A DNA stretch of 64,000 bases, taken from the NCBI RefSeq assembly GCF_019578655.1, contig NC_063259.1, positions 28,569,277 through 28,633,276 on the forward strand. The letters run 5' to 3'. Origin of the DNA: Ricinus communis (lineage: Eukaryota > Streptophyta > Magnoliopsida > Malpighiales > Euphorbiaceae). Both the position numbers and the translations under genes were made by a program. The notes under the pieces were generated by a model. The model saw only the letters and a program-made list of their open reading frames with translations. It was not told the DNA's origin and searched no databases. Shown here in pieces: positions 11,546 to 25,705 of this stretch. Each line of letters begins with the position of its first letter. Positions within the stretch are counted from its first letter, which is position 1.

Positions 11546-12599
11546 GGAGAATGTGTAATTAAATAAATCAAACAATTCGATCAAAACTCAATCCACCAAT
11601 AAATTTCATTTATTAAAGGCTAGTGATGAGTGATGAGCATAGGATTGGAAGACTGGAAACGATATTGCTTCGTTGTAAGTACAATCTGCAAAAACCTTTG
11701 ATGATAATACATTTATGGTGTGGCGATTGGCATGCTTGTGGTGATGTTACTGTATTATAGTCTTAAAAAAGAAGAGGGAAAGAAACTGATGAAGAAGTAG
11801 ACATCACCGTTGTGCTGGTGGTTAGGTTTAATTAAGGAAAAACCAAAAAGAAAAAAAAAAACATAAGGAACCACACAAAGAGAGGAGAGACGGAACTGAA
11901 ATTATTGAGTTTGAATTTGGTGCGATTTTAAGGAGAGTTTTTCATCAAAGAATATGGACAGAGGAGATGACATAAATAAAAGGAACAAAGAAACTATGAA
12001 ATTCCTAAGGTCCAGGCTTAATCATGATTAACGTTTTTTATTAACACTAATCGACGACTCGGTCATAAATACAATTTGATACTTAAATATGTGGCAAAAA
12101 CTGAAACTACAGCAAGCAGCTGAGCCAACAACTGCAAGTGTGACGACTGAATGTAGCAAAAATAGAATTTTGGTGGCATCAAAATGCAGGAATAGGATAT
12201 GCAAATTTACAGAAAACCTAACGTAAACAAAATGTAGGAACTAAGACAAATGACTACCAACACACTGTCAAATTCCAACTAACAGCAAAATTTTTCTTAT
12301 AATGTTACCCCTTGCATCTGGACAACCTGGATTTAGTTTTACCTTATTACGATACAAAAAATTAAAAAAAAAATGTTCACTCACCTAAGAAGGAAAATTT
12401 CATAGCAAAAAAGAACGTAAAGAAAAAAGGAAAAAAAAAAAAACAAAAATGCAGTTTTACGCTGCAACATTTCTGTCCTCTCTCAACCTAAAATGGAATC
12501 ATATTGCCTATACTCATTTTAGACCACCTTTTCTTTTTCTCTTCTCTCTTTTCTCTTTTCTCTTTTCTCCAGTGCACTTCAGGTAAATAAGCCACATGT
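11546..12599. other. Spacer and Tudor-SN 3' region
   Basis: This holds A-rich low-complexity DNA and, at its right end, the 3' untranslated region of the minus-strand Tudor-SN gene. A pyrimidine-rich stretch with repeated TTTTCTC (about 12530-12570) lies just past the stop codon. No gene is visible. Confidence 0.55.
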
Positions 12600-15500
12600 T
12601 CATCGGCGACCACCAGACTTCCTAACAGGAGGAGCTACATCTTCATCATCTGATTGGATATCTCCATAAACCCATATCCCACGTCGGGCAGAGCGTGCTT
12701 CATCCTGGAACTTCTCCAAATTATCAAGGGCTACCTGTCTATCCTTGGGGTCCCACTTCTTCCTCTTTTCTATCCTTGCAAGTCCTTCCTGAAAAAGTTG
12801 AATGAGCAAATATTAGACAACAAACAGAAAGAAATTGGCAAAAGCTCAATACCAGACGTCGCTATTCGCATAATACAATATCTTTGCTTAACTAAGACAA
12901 TCAATACCAGAGTAAAGCTATTCAAAAATTTTCACAAAAAAAAAAAAAAAAAGAAATTACCTGCACCAAGGCTGCATTTATGCTAATCTCAGAATCCACA
13001 GCAACCAAAGTTACAATAATAATTGGTCCAGTCCCCTGTCCTTTAACTTTTCCTCCAGAAGTATCCCTCTCCTCCACCTTTGCCCTAAACTCTTTTGAAG
13101 TGCTTAATGTCTGAGCACTTAAAAATTCAGCTGCTTCAGGGCCGCAGTCCTCTTCCAAGCTTGGAACCTTAACATACGCAAGGCTGCACAGCTGAGCAAG
13201 ACCAGGTGCCGAGGAAACTGAAGGATCAAGAGGCCGTAACTGACTGTACATAACCTCTTCCTGATTTCCGTAATCAATATAGAACACCTCAAACTTGTCT
13301 TTCATGGATTCCACAGCTCTGCGAGGTGCATTCACAATCTTTACAGGCAAAATGTTAGAATTTCAGTACAGGAGCACATTGAGCTAACTATATACTTAAG
13401 AGGAAAAGAGTGGAAAAGGACTAGGTAATTCTAATTGCGCAAACAGCGAAAACACAACTGCCCCATCTACCAAAATATTTCTTAGTGAAAGGCAAATTAT
13501 TATTCAGTAGGAGCTAGAATAAAAACTGAACAGATTAAAAAATAATGCAAACTAAACTATGTGACATATCTGACTCTCACCATAGCTCGGTTCCATGAAT
13601 TATCAGCACTGAACTGAGCAAGTACAATGTCACCCTTCTTAGGATTAAAAGCACCAATAACAGGAGCTTCTTGGAGATTAAGTGATGCAAGTTGTTGCTG
13701 AATAGAGGCAACTTTTTGATCTCCGACTGTTTGGACATAAAACCTACCACCACCCAAGACCTCTGTAACCACCACCTGAAAGTAAAATTATTGAGTAAAC
13801 ATATGAACCATTTAATGACATAAGAAAGTGCCACTTTGTCCAACCATTTGGTAACAAGTACCTTAAGCACTTCCTTCTGTTTGGTTTCAGCAGCTGGACC
13901 ATTAGAGACTTCCTCTCCTTCAACATAATTCTCCCAAATCTGCAACCAGTTCAGTTTCATTGTCTAAAATTATATGCAGAATTGCAAAAATACTAATAGA
14001 ACAACTGTATATAATGGCAAATGCTTGAATTCTCACTTTCAATTTCTTCTTTTTGGCAGACTGCTCTGCCTGTTCAAGAAGATGAGCATCAGGGATCCTG
14101 TCAGTGCCAAAGGAAGTTTGTAACTTTGCGAGGCCAGCTTCAAGAAGAACCACCGCCATATTAGTCCTTGACTCCCACAAGGATCCCAAGAAAGTCCCAG
14201 TTCTATCAACAGTTTCAACTTCAATCTGTACAAACATAAATAAACTCATCAAGAGAGGGATTTAAATCAAGCACTAAAGAAACACGCTCAAAACAGGAAG
14301 AGCAATACCTCAACATCTCTCTGCATTATCCTTCGTCTCATTAGTGCAATTGCTTCATCTGAATATGGTCCATCACGACCAGGGCACCTAACACCAGAAA
14401 AAGAAAAGGCAATGCTGCATGTTTCCTTGGGAATCAACACCTTAAAACGGTGGCCGCTAAGCACATATTCCACAACAGCAGAAACTTTCCTACTTCGGTG
14501 CAGGAATGGCAGGAAATCTCTTGCTTTTTTGGCTGCTACCTGAGACGAGCATATTAAGTTCGTAAGATGGATACCATGGCGAGTAGACAGAATTGCAAGC
14601 AACAGTTTTTTTATATTTCTAACCGTGGTAAGATCTTTTATATGCATGACAGCAGGTTCCCTTGCAGAATGAATTCCTTTTCTAGCAGCAGCAGCGCGGG
14701 ATTCAGCAGCAAGAAGGGCATCATAATAGTTTGATCTTTCCTCAAAGTCCCTATGACGGATCACAGTTCCAAAACCACGGGAAACCACCAATTCAGCAAC
14801 ATTGATCCCAGCTGGCTGGCTACCGGCAGTTGATGAAGCAGGTGTTGGTTCATCACCATCACCCTTTATGGAAGAGGGCAAAAAAACTGATCCAAAATCC
14901 ATCACCCTTGAATCCCCAGATCCAGTAGCTGACATAGGTCCATCTCCCATGGTAACCTTCCTAGAATATTCCATTTGCACATTCACCTGAAAACATATAA
15001 TTACATAATTAAACTAATAAATGAATAAATAGATGAATCATGAGGAAAGACTAGACTAGGCTTCATACTTGTTGTCCAATAAGACGCGTTCTCAGGAGCT
15101 CCTTAGCCTCCCGTGCGTAGCTCTCTGGCTTCTCATCCCTACGAGGATTGCCCATCTTTGGACACCTAATACTTGAAAGATTGACTCGTCGTTCTGCCAA
15201 TGGATTTCCAAATGGGACAGAATCATCAGCCACAATGATGCAATCGCCACTTACAACCTCCACAACCTGAAGAAAAAATGAAATCTAGTTGGTAAGAAAT
15301 CTCAACTCAATAAGGGATAAAATAGTTTAAATCCAAATTCTACCTTTCCAGTGAAGTTCTGGTCGTGGATTGCTTTTGAATTTGTGGGAGGGGGGACATA
15401 GGTTGTCCATATCCTCAAGCGGGTTTTTTTAGCTTGAAGTTCTGCATTCTTCAGCCGCCGTTTAGCATCATCTTCCATCATGTTGGCACTCCATTCCACA

Positions 15501-18500
15501 TATTTAGCTAGACCCTGCATTTCAGAATAGAGTTAATTAGAATCACTCTACATATGGAAGAAACAAATACAGAAACAATTACCGAGATCAATCTAGTCTA
15601 ACACAGAGGAGCAAGAGATTAAATGATTATCATACAAAAGGATGCTCAAATGTATAGCATCTGATAGACCTTTTGATTACATTCAATTATATGAATAAAT
15701 GAAAAAAGCTATTAAAACATAGTGTAACTATGCAGATGTGAAACAAGCTATAAAAACAGTCTTTACTTCATGTAGCAAAAACCACTATAGCCAAACCAAC
15801 TTCTCGCAAGTCTTCAACATACTCCCCGTTTTCAGAGGGATAAAGCATAACCATGCTGTAGACAGAGTGCAACACTTTGTAAATAGACAAAAACTGTAAA
15901 GAAACTGATGCTGCTGTATGATTTCAATTTCAAAATCTGTATTGCCATGAACAACAGACATGAGCATACACTTCAATCCAAAAAACTATCTTGAACAACT
16001 ATTTTCTACTCTATTCCTTCTTCTTTTTCCTGGCTTAGGGATAAAAAACCCTTTCTTCCCTTCAAGAAAAAATAAGAAAGAATATTCCTTTTAGGAGATA
16101 GAAAAGCATGTAAAGGCTAAGATCAAGAAGCAGCGAAAACAGACTTTTCTCACTAGTAGTTCAGGCAATAAATTACCATCCATAACCAATGTAATGCATG
16201 AAATTAAAGCACATACATTTTCTACAAGCTCCAGAGCCAGGTCCTTCGCCGATTCTCCGTCTGAATAATATACTGATCCAATCAAGTTGCTGAATTTGTC
16301 AACTCCTTCCAGAACAATACGGACCTACAAAACCAAATGAAATTCAGAAAAGAAAAGGAAAAGAAAAGGAAGGATGGGACTCGAGTACTCACATCTCTGT
16401 TTAAAACACGTTGCTCAGTGAAATATTTGGCATCCACAGCAAATGGATCAGGAGCAACTTCAGTAGATGCTGAGACTGCAAGTCTCTGTGCAGAAGTTAG
16501 AGGAGCTCGAGGTTCCGAAGAATCTCCATTCTGCTCATCAGAGTTAATTGCTTTTTCTGCAGCAGGTTCCAATGCAGCTCTTCTACCCATTGACGGGGAC
16601 TAAATTAAATGGAAGAAATCAGATGTTTAGGGAGAGCGCACAATGATGCCAGCAAGTGGAAAGATTGCTGAAATAACAAGACATGATGAAGGAAAATTGC
16701 TGATCACAACATAACAAACACATACCTGGATTCCAGCAACAAACACCTGGACGAACTGGAAATCTGGAAGCAAATATACACGGACAGTACTGCCATCACG
16801 AACCTGCTCAACAATACCTTGCATAGGCCTGCCCTTGTTTGCAGATAGCAGACTCATGGCATCCAAGTTACTAGGATTACCGATGGCAGAAGGAGGTAGA
16901 TTTCTGATGGCTGCATCAGCAGCACCTGGTGCCTGCAATCCAATAGTTGAACATGCAGTGTTTCAATCAATTCCTAACAGGAAATTCAAAGATATTATTG
17001 AATACTTTACATAAGGCTTGTCAGATAATAACTGAAAAACTTTACACCATTTGATTGTTGGCAACTTGTTATTGCATTTAAATTTACATTCCGCATAAAC
17101 AGAACAACATTACAAGCAAGCAGGGACGAAGGTATTACACAAACACAGAGAGCAACCATGAGCCACAAACGGATACGATTGTTCAGCATAGTAGAAAGTG
17201 TAGCATTAAAATTAGATGTGTGTGCAGAATCTTAATTACTGCTATCTATTTGCTAACGTTCCTAAATAGTTCAAGTTAGTTCTAAATAGTTCAAGTTATA
17301 AAGATGATGAGGAGTTTATTCAACCAAATGAAAGCACTTTAAAGCATTTCAAACATCATTCTGCCATTAAATATATGAATTTTGACATCCTGTGAGGCAG
17401 ATATTCAAATTTACAATTGGAAGGAAGAAAGGATTGACAGAGGAAGAAGAGAAGAAGCCGCAGCAAACCAGCAACAAACCTTACTCCACATACCCACACC
17501 CTTTTGCTTAGCTTGTTCTTCAAGGACTTGATATTCAGCTAGAAATGGACTAGCCTCTCCTTTCTGCTGACCCTGCTCCCTCACCTGCAGATACAGAATC
17601 AATTAATACCCGCTTGAATAGAAATTAGAACAAACCTCAGCAGCCAGTCAAAACAAATGGATACGACCTTTGCCCAGCCTTCTGAAAGAATTAGCTTTGC
17701 AACATTGTGGTCACCAAGGAACACACTGCCAAACTCTCGGCCAATAGAAGGTACAGTATACTCTATCTTGAAAATAACTTCCTGTTGTACAAAAAGCTAG
17801 ATGTTATCACATGTAATCCAAGCCCCACCATGCCCCCACCCCCTAACCTCTTTTTCTGCACCCAATATTTATACATATGGTATAAAATAATGACCTTTCC
17901 TATGCAGAGCTTCCTCAAATACTCCCTGCTCTCCCAAGCAAAAGACTCATCGATGCCACCTCTGCGGGCCTAAGAATAAGAATTAAGATTGGAGAAGATC
18001 CACTGTTAGTGAGAAGTCCAATATAGCTTTAAAAAGCTAAAATTCCCGCAATAAAAATAAATTTAAAACAGTATAAAGCTATTTCCACTTATGGCTTTCT
18101 GTCCACTAATCCGTCATGAGCGGAGCTAGAACCTTTGACACTACAACTATTAAACAAAAATATTTAAGACCTATAAATAATCCTGAGATACTAGCATTCA
18201 TAATCTTAATATAAATTGTCCAATTACGAGATAGTCATTCAGCTATCCACTTCAAAAGTATTGTAAGACATGCAATAATAAAAGCTTTAAACAGGCAATA
18301 TATCGTCAACCAAATTAGAAAGCCCTAAAGCCAACATATTATGCCTGAGTTTACCAGTTTTGGAGCCATAATAGAAGCCAGAGTAACGGTCCTCTCCGGT
18401 GGAGGACCAGGCTTGTTGCTGGACTTTGCAGCTAACACCAAACTATCCCCTGAAGGAACAGCTTTCACTATTGCACTGTACCATCCAGTGGCCCCGCCTT

Positions 18501-18513
18501 TGGATGCTGCCAT
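12600..18513 (-). CDS. TSN: Tudor staphylococcal nuclease (Tudor-SN / SND1)
   Basis: Tudor-SN is a conserved cytoplasmic RNA-binding protein. In plants it is known from stress granules and processing bodies and helps stabilise stress and ER-associated mRNAs. Sixteen coding exons, in transcription order: 18355-18513, 17895-17969, 17668-17781, 17480-17584, 16726-16932, 16393-16599, 16217-16324, 15344-15514, 15069-15266, 14624-14986, 14309-14539, 14037-14225, 13862-13939, 13581-13775, 12961-13338, 12600-12788. Every exon is a multiple of three, and together they give 988 residues, the family's usual length. Four SN-like domains (about 10-710) precede a Tudor domain (about 775-840: 'GDIVLAQFSADNSWNRAM', 'FEVFYIDYGNQEEV') set inside a fifth, partial SN fold. 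The tail is acidic then basic ('DDEDVAPPVRKSGGRR'). The 5' leader probably has its own intron. Confidence 0.97.
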
Positions 18514-19140
18514 TTTTCTCCAACACCTTTAACGATCTATCCAGATATAACAGAAGAAACCAATTCAAGTCCTTAAGAAATAAGAAAACAAACATAAAAC
18601 ACCTTAAATTGAACACAAAGTGTAAATCTTTTTTGTCGATCCAAAAGCATTACGCACTAACAATCAATAGATTCAATGATCAAACACAGCAATGCATGAA
18701 AACAGACATAACATTGAAAATTCAGAACTGCAAAACAAAAAAAAAAAAAACAAAAACAAAAGCTTTAGATCGGAGGCATCGAATTCATCGAAACACAACA
18801 CAATGCATATTAAAACAAATCAAAAAGCTCGATCTAATGCTCGATCAGGTCAACGATTTTTAAAACTAATAATCGCAATGAAAATCGTAAAATTTGAAAA
18901 ATCATGAAAACAGAGAGAGATCTATGAAGCACGAGAATGGTGATTACCTGGATCTCTCAATTGAATTGTCAAGAGAGAGAGAGAGAGAAATAAAGATAAA
19001 TATCTAGTAAAAGAGACTGATAGAGAGAGACGGCGGATCGGGAAGAGAGATAGATATATATAAAGAGAGAGAGAGAGGCTCTACGAGAAGAGTAGAGAGA
19101 AGAGAGAGATATAAACGAAAGGTAGAGGGAGGTAGCAGTG
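18514..19140 (-). promoter_or_regulatory. Tudor-SN 5' leader with probable intron and CT-rich repeat
   Basis: On the minus strand a good donor (ATCCAG followed by GTAATC, at about 18948) and an acceptor (TTAAAG followed by GTG, about 18531) suggest an intron of about 418 bases in the 5' untranslated leader. Upstream, 18971-19113 is rich in GA on the plus strand (TC/CT on the transcribed strand), with uninterrupted stretches at 18972-18988 and 19062-19077. Pyrimidine-rich TC repeats around the transcription start are common in plant housekeeping promoters. The exact start site is not visible. Confidence 0.55.
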
Positions 19141-22011
19141 AATATGCCCTTGTTTCTAAATTAAAATTACAGGAATACCATTGGAAGTAAGGTTTGTTGA
19201 GATATGTCCAACTACTCCTACTTTCACATAAGTCCCTGCATCTGTATAATATCCTCTTTTTTCCGGATTTGCAAAATTAATTCCGCATGTATATCCTTGA
19301 TTTGTTTAATCTGTCGTTTTTTGATTTAGATATGGAAAACCTTACGTCGTTACCTATCTATTTTAACGACACGACACTTGTGTTTTCCTTTTTTTTTTTT
19401 TTTTTTTTATATATATACACTTCTGAAAACTAAAATTCTCCCTCTGTAAATTTTATCTTATTTTGTGTTTGGTTGGATTTTGCTTTTGTCTTTGGTTACT
19501 GTGACATGGCTGTTCGATAGTCAGTAATAAAAAGAATAAATAAAATAAAGACACCATTAATGGACGGTGAAATTGAGAGTCCTGAAAATTTTCCTTGGAA
19601 AATTAATAATTTCCTTCTCCTTAATCACGCGTGCTTTATTTTGCTAAAAGTTATTAAATGTGTTTCAAATGTTTACGTGATCCTTAAAAAGATAATTATA
19701 GGAATTAAATCTAGCTTATCGCAATATGTTAACTGATTAAGTTAAATTTAAAAGGTAGAGATATATATATAATTACAAAGATTAAATCTGATTTATAAAA
19801 ATTAAACCATTATTGATTATGTTAAATTTTTAAAATATTTTTATTATTCTTTTAAATTTAATTAAATTATATTATTTATTAGAAAGAAAAATAAAAAAGC
19901 AGAAAAGCTTCGAGTTTTACAAACAAAATGTTCTTCTTCTTTTTTTATACTACTTTTTTTATGGTCAATTACAGTTGCATGATGCTTAACAACAGTACGA
20001 CCAAAAGGACGTATTTAAGAGTAAGAAGAAGAAGAAGAAGGCGTGGATAAGTTTTGACTACGGCTGACCATGCTGTACTGAATAATCGCACTAAAAATAT
20101 TATAATCTAAATAATTGGAATTTTTTATGTTTTGTATTGATTTGGATTAAATTATAAAAATAAATTTTATATATATATTTATTAATAACTATATATATTA
20201 TATAAATAATATTTATAAAAAATTAACTATATTATAATATACTTTATATTCTATAAAAAATATATGATATATAGTTGTGTGTGTATATTATATAATTAAT
20301 ATTTATTGGATAGTGTACACTATATTACTATATACTTAAACTCTAATTTATTTTTCGCTAATACTATCTAGTACAACAGCCAACCACATGTCTTGAATCT
20401 CAATTCATAGGTTTATTATATTACACTTAAACTCTCAATTTACATAACTTAAGCTAGTTGCATCTCTCATACTTAAATCTGGACTTATATTTTAGTGTTA
20501 TATAAAGTTTATAATTTTTTATTTTAATATTAGCCATCTGCAAAATATTATTTTACTAGCGATAAAAAATATTTTAATAATTTATATTTGAACATCAAAT
20601 TATTATATTTGCAAGTAAATTAAATTGTAAAGCAAGTTGTTCGATAATGTAATTACAATTCTCATACTAGTTTCAATTGGATGTCAATTATATTTTTTTA
20701 ATATATTTAATTAAGGATAAAATTTAAAATTGTATTTTCTTTGAATGTTAGAATCGAAAATAGCATCGAACGAATTATATATTGAACCAAAAAAATTAGT
20801 TCTTATATATTTAGTATGATATTAATATTTTAAATTTTAAAAAAATTAAAAATTTATAAAATATCCGAATTAAACCCATCCATACTAGGCAGTCATTTTT
20901 TAGGTCGGATCCGTTGACACAAGTCGGCAGTACTAAAACAAAAACAAAGTATGTGACAACGTTAGTGACTTTAACGTTTCTGCTTTTTACTTGAAACTAA
21001 TGAAACACACACACACACACACATACGGAAAAAGAAAAAAACAGGTTACATAAAAGAAAGGGGTTAATTACATCAGTTTCGACCAATTATAACCAATTAG
21101 GACATGTATACTTTTTATTACTTTAAAATCTGTTTAAGTTCTTATAAATGATAAGATTGATGTATTGGGTTAAAATGAATGCTTTTAATCAATGATATGT
21201 GAACTATAGTACTATTTCATTATTTATTTTTGTATAAAAGTATATAAACTCACAAGTTAAAACAATATATTTGTTAGTCATATCTAGAATTGTCCATAGA
21301 AATATAAGTTCACTGGTTAATAAACATACATAAAAACATACTGACTTAAAGGCCGTATTAGTGGATAGCTGATAGCAGCAATTAAAATTATCCATACACC
21401 TAGCTGGCCACATCAACTTGACCTAACTTGCCCAACTATTTTCATTTGGGTCCAAGCTGAAAAAGGCACATATCTTTTGGTGGATGGGGCAATGGATAAT
21501 TCGAATTATAAAACTACACGTGCAATTTAACTTTGATGTTTGGAGTAGTAGACGTCTGAACAAAATAATAGACCTCAAGGGGCAAGTCGGGTCAGATGAG
21601 AAAATCCAACTTGCTCAGCCAATTCTTGTGTATTTGCAGGAGATGGGTTCCTGACCCACGTCGTTTCCCAGAAAAGGAAAAAGAAAGATAAAGATAAAAT
21701 TCCACAGTTAACTTCCTTTTGTAGATAGCAGACCAAGGGCGAATATATTTACATCGAGTTGTCCATTCCATTAGAGGAATCTTGAAGCATGCACATCTTC
21801 TTCTTCTTCTTTTATTCAGACATCTTGATATACTTACCTAAAGAGCTTAAAAAGTTGCAACAGTTTTTTCTTCTTTTTTCCCTATCCACTACTATGTAGA
21901 GGACATTCAAAGGAAGGAATCGAGTGCTCCATCTTTAAGTTTCAGATAAAAACTTAAAAAGATATAGAAATATACGACCATACAAAGCCAAAAATTTATG
22001 TCTCGACATCA
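19141..22011. other. AT-rich intergenic region
   Basis: No coding region is supported between the Tudor-SN promoter and the amidase 3' end. The DNA is strongly AT-rich at about 19680-20890, with short palindromic TATATA runs. A CA microsatellite lies at 21005-21022. The last few hundred bases are probably the amidase 3' untranslated region on the minus strand. Confidence 0.6.
21005..21022. repeat. (AC)9 microsatellite
   Basis: Nine uninterrupted AC units lie in intergenic DNA. Confidence 0.9.
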
Positions 22012-25000
22012 TTATAGATGCAACCTTCTGGGAGGTATAACGACTATAGGTGGATCGGGTATCTTGTCGTTTGGACCAAGATTGTCGATTGGTGGGCGCT
22101 GCTTATGGTGGTCAGTAACTGATTGGTAAGCCATTGCTAATGCCAGAGCCTGCCAATAAGAGGAACAAAGAATTAATCGGCTCAGTATTAGGCATAAATT
22201 CTGCTAGTTAACTCTACTCTTTCATTGGTAATCACCAATATATAATCAAAGAGCTTACAATGTGATCCTGGCTAGGACGAGCATAAATGCCAGTGGTGAT
22301 AGTGGTTCTCCTTCGACTTCCCTCAGAAGGTGGATTTGATATATTTTTAAACCCAGTAGGAACCACAATTACAGGCAGACCTACTAGATTTCCCAAGCAG
22401 ACTTTTTCCCAGTCAGTTGCATTGCCAATAAATGCGTCAACTGTGAAACCTTTTCTAACTTCCTGAATTAATTTTCCCCGCGCCCTTTGTGCCTGTGGAA
22501 AAAATCATCTCGAGATGAAAAGAATTCACTTCTTGCTGACCATGTATAATAAGATTGAAAACAGTTTTCTCCATATGACATCAGGTCTGGCTATTATTGC
22601 CTGCACCAAAACTCTCAATGGATTGCCTGTTGTGCTCTCGCAATTTAATCACAACAAAAACACATGATCATAACATGAAAGAAAAGCAAGGATAGAAAAG
22701 TAAAAACTTCTCCTCGCTGGTTCAACAGAAAAAGATAATTAAGAAAAGGAAAGTGCAATGTTGTCAGGAAACATCAAATTTAAGGCTCTCAATTTGAATT
22801 GATAATAGAAAAATACCTGCACATAATCAACCGCCGAAATTACACGTGCACGACGCAACTCAATGGGCCATTGATCTTGAGCTTCATATGCATCATCCAG
22901 ACCATTGCGTTGCCACTCATCAAAGTGAGCTAACATATCAACATCCATTGTGAAATTTAATATGCCTTGGACAGAATCAACAGTGTAATTCAGTTTGAAA
23001 GGAACCATATTAACACCTTTCTCCTTGAGCACATGTACAACCTAGCATCGCCATTCCAAGAAAATTCTCACAAATATGTTACTCGTACAAAAGTTCTACA
23101 GAAAATACCATTTAATCAAAGTTCACAAGCTGATACAGGATGGTGTTCATAAATATTTTACTGAACAACCTCCTGAATTCAGTAAACATGTTGCATCTAA
23201 ACAAAAACACCTACTAACCTCCATTTCAGCATCATCCAAATATCCAACAGTAAGACGCGTAATGTCAACAGAAAATGGATCATTAAGAGGAATTTCTCTT
23301 GATGACAGATCATCTGGATCCTTCCCTCGAAGAGCATCCAGAACAATCGAACAATCTGCAGCACTTCTACAGAAAGGGCCAAGCTTATCCTAGTAGACAA
23401 TGTGATTTAGATCTACAGTCAGTGCACTGCCCACAAAAGAGAAGCCAGAAGAAAGGAATAACATAGGACATCACCAGGCTTTCTGATATGCTCATCACAC
23501 CAGTTCGACCAACAGTACCAAGAGTTGGACGTAGTGCTGTCACGCCACAACGTGATGCAGGATATGTGATGGAGCCGGCTGTTTCTGAGCCAATAGCAAA
23601 TGGAACCATACCTGCTCATAAATGATGTAATTTCTTTATCACCAAATAAGTTCATGAAAGAGTACTTTTTCTTATTATTCTAGTGGAAATGGTATATTTC
23701 AGCATGCTAATCTTTTAGATTTCACTGTCAACATGAATTGTTCATGATATAACTGAACAAACATTCAAAATCACCACAAAAGTTGAAAAATGCACAAATA
23801 ACTCATAAGACCAGAAGAATACCAGATGAGGTACTGGCAGCAGGCCCAGCTGATGAACCTGTTGAAAATTCCTCAATATTCCATGGGTTTCTCGTTCTGC
23901 CCCCAAACCAGATGTCATCATATGCCAATGATCCAGAAACAAGCTTTGCAACAAGAACAGCACCTACGGACCTCAATCTGTATTGGATATAGATAAAGCA
24001 ATAAACATTGTACACAATTCACATTCTAACTGCAGCCAAGATACTTTCATTATATATTTATTACCTCTTGTAAACCCAAGCATCAATGTTTAGAACTTGA
24101 TCTTTGAAACTTCTGGAACCCCATGTTGTCTTGTATCCACTTACTGCAATGATATCCTTCAGTCCATATGGAATCCCATGGAGAGGTCCTGTAAGACAAA
24201 ACCTCTAATAACTCCGGGGAATACAAGAAACACAATAGTTATGACAAAGCGAGTTAGAAAGATAAAGAGCAGCATGAACTAAATCAGCATTAGTTAGACA
24301 AGCTAATCTATTACCCTCAAAGTAATCCTAGGCACATCAACCTGTTAAGAAAACATATTGAAGTGTACATGGTGTCCAAAGTCATTAAACTTTCATTTTT
24401 TAGGTCAACCCCATCAAGTTAATGGTTTACCAATATGGCAAAAATGTTAAATCTACTTTGATATAATAAGTGACAGTAATTCTCATATCATGATGCAAGT
24501 GAATAGATAAAATACCCAGATATACTCCTTTAGCCAGCAATTCATCAGCTTCTTTTGCTTGCTTATAAGCTAATTCATCAGTATAAGTTACCACGGCTTC
24601 AAGAGCACGATTGTATCTGTTATTGTTCAAGCAAAATGCATCATTATCATTAACAAAAGAACTTCAAAATTAGAAATTGGATAACCACCACTTTAATTTC
24701 TTTCATCATTACCTCTTTAATCTCTTCAGGAAAATTTGCACAAGCTCCTCAGATGTAATTTGCTTCGTCCTAATAAGTTCTCCTAATTCAAGCACCTACA
24801 GGAGACCAATCCAAATTGATTAATAGACTAAAAAAAAAAAGATATGCGATAAGCCAAAAATGAGTGTTAGTGGCTTACACTCATAAATGCAATATCCTCT
24901 TCACTCTTTGGCCTCTGTATTCCTGGTAGAGCAGGATAACTGAATCTCTTACTTGCAATTTTTCCCGCATGCTCATGAGTCCACTCTGGATTAAAGACTA

Positions 25001-25705
25001 AACAAGATGGATTATGTAACCCTCCATTCTCAGAAGCAACTAATCTCCTATTAGCTTTGGTAATAGGCAAATTAAACTCCTTTGCACCCTTTGCGATCTC
25101 CAGCACCTAAATTGACAAGAATTTAGTAACTACCAAGCACCCAACAAGATCCACATTAATGTAAAAAATTTCTAGTCAATCACCTTAGTATCATTGAAGA
25201 AGTCAGCGTCTAGCAACTTAAATGCGCATTTAAACTGCGAGGCATCTGAACATTTGTTATTCCTCTCTCTGTCCTGCTCATATACCAAAAAAATTAAGTT
25301 AAAATGCCTTTAGCAAAGCCATTTAGTGTACACACAAAAAATACAAAGAAGATATACCTGTACAAAGAATTTTGAATGAAGCACAAGTTTATCCCGAAAT
25401 GTTTCCCATAATTTCTTAAAAGGTCTCATTTTTTTTTTCTTTAGAATTATTAAGGTACGATAGCCAGATTAGAAAAATGTTAATATCATAAACCATTGTC
25501 TGCTAATTAATGCAGAGAAAGAGAAAGAGTGTACCATAGATGCATTAGAGTCAGCAAGAAAGCGGTCGGGTAGAGTGCCGACGGGCGAAGCACAGAATGG
25601 AGCGGACCCGACTACATAAAGTGAAGAGAGGAGTAAAAGATGGAGGCAGAGAGTGAGTCGTGTCAATTTAACTTGAAAAGCACAAGGACAGAAATCAAAC
25701 GCCAT
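22012..25705 (-). CDS. Amidase-signature family enzyme (GatA/FAAH-like)
   Basis: Amidase-signature enzymes hydrolyse amide bonds with a Lys-cisSer-Ser triad. Thirteen exons in transcription order: 25535-25705, 25358-25438, 25184-25273, 24879-25106, 24713-24795, 24516-24616, 24065-24188, 23823-23977, 23475-23611, 23219-23389, 22817-23041, 22259-22492, 22012-22149. They give 645 residues. The triad regions are intact: Lys in 'GLKDIIAV' (about 260), cis-Ser in 'STGSSAG' (about 334), and the nucleophile region 'GSETAGSI' (about 350-358). An N-terminal extension includes a hydrophobic segment (about 15-37), which could be a signal peptide or anchor. It is encoded by exon 1. Exon 2 begins with ten A residues right after its acceptor. 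By length and by position next to IPK2 it resembles the Arabidopsis At5g07360 amidase (from memory). The substrate is unknown; the N-terminal extension and the genomic context argue against organellar GatA. Confidence 0.93.
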
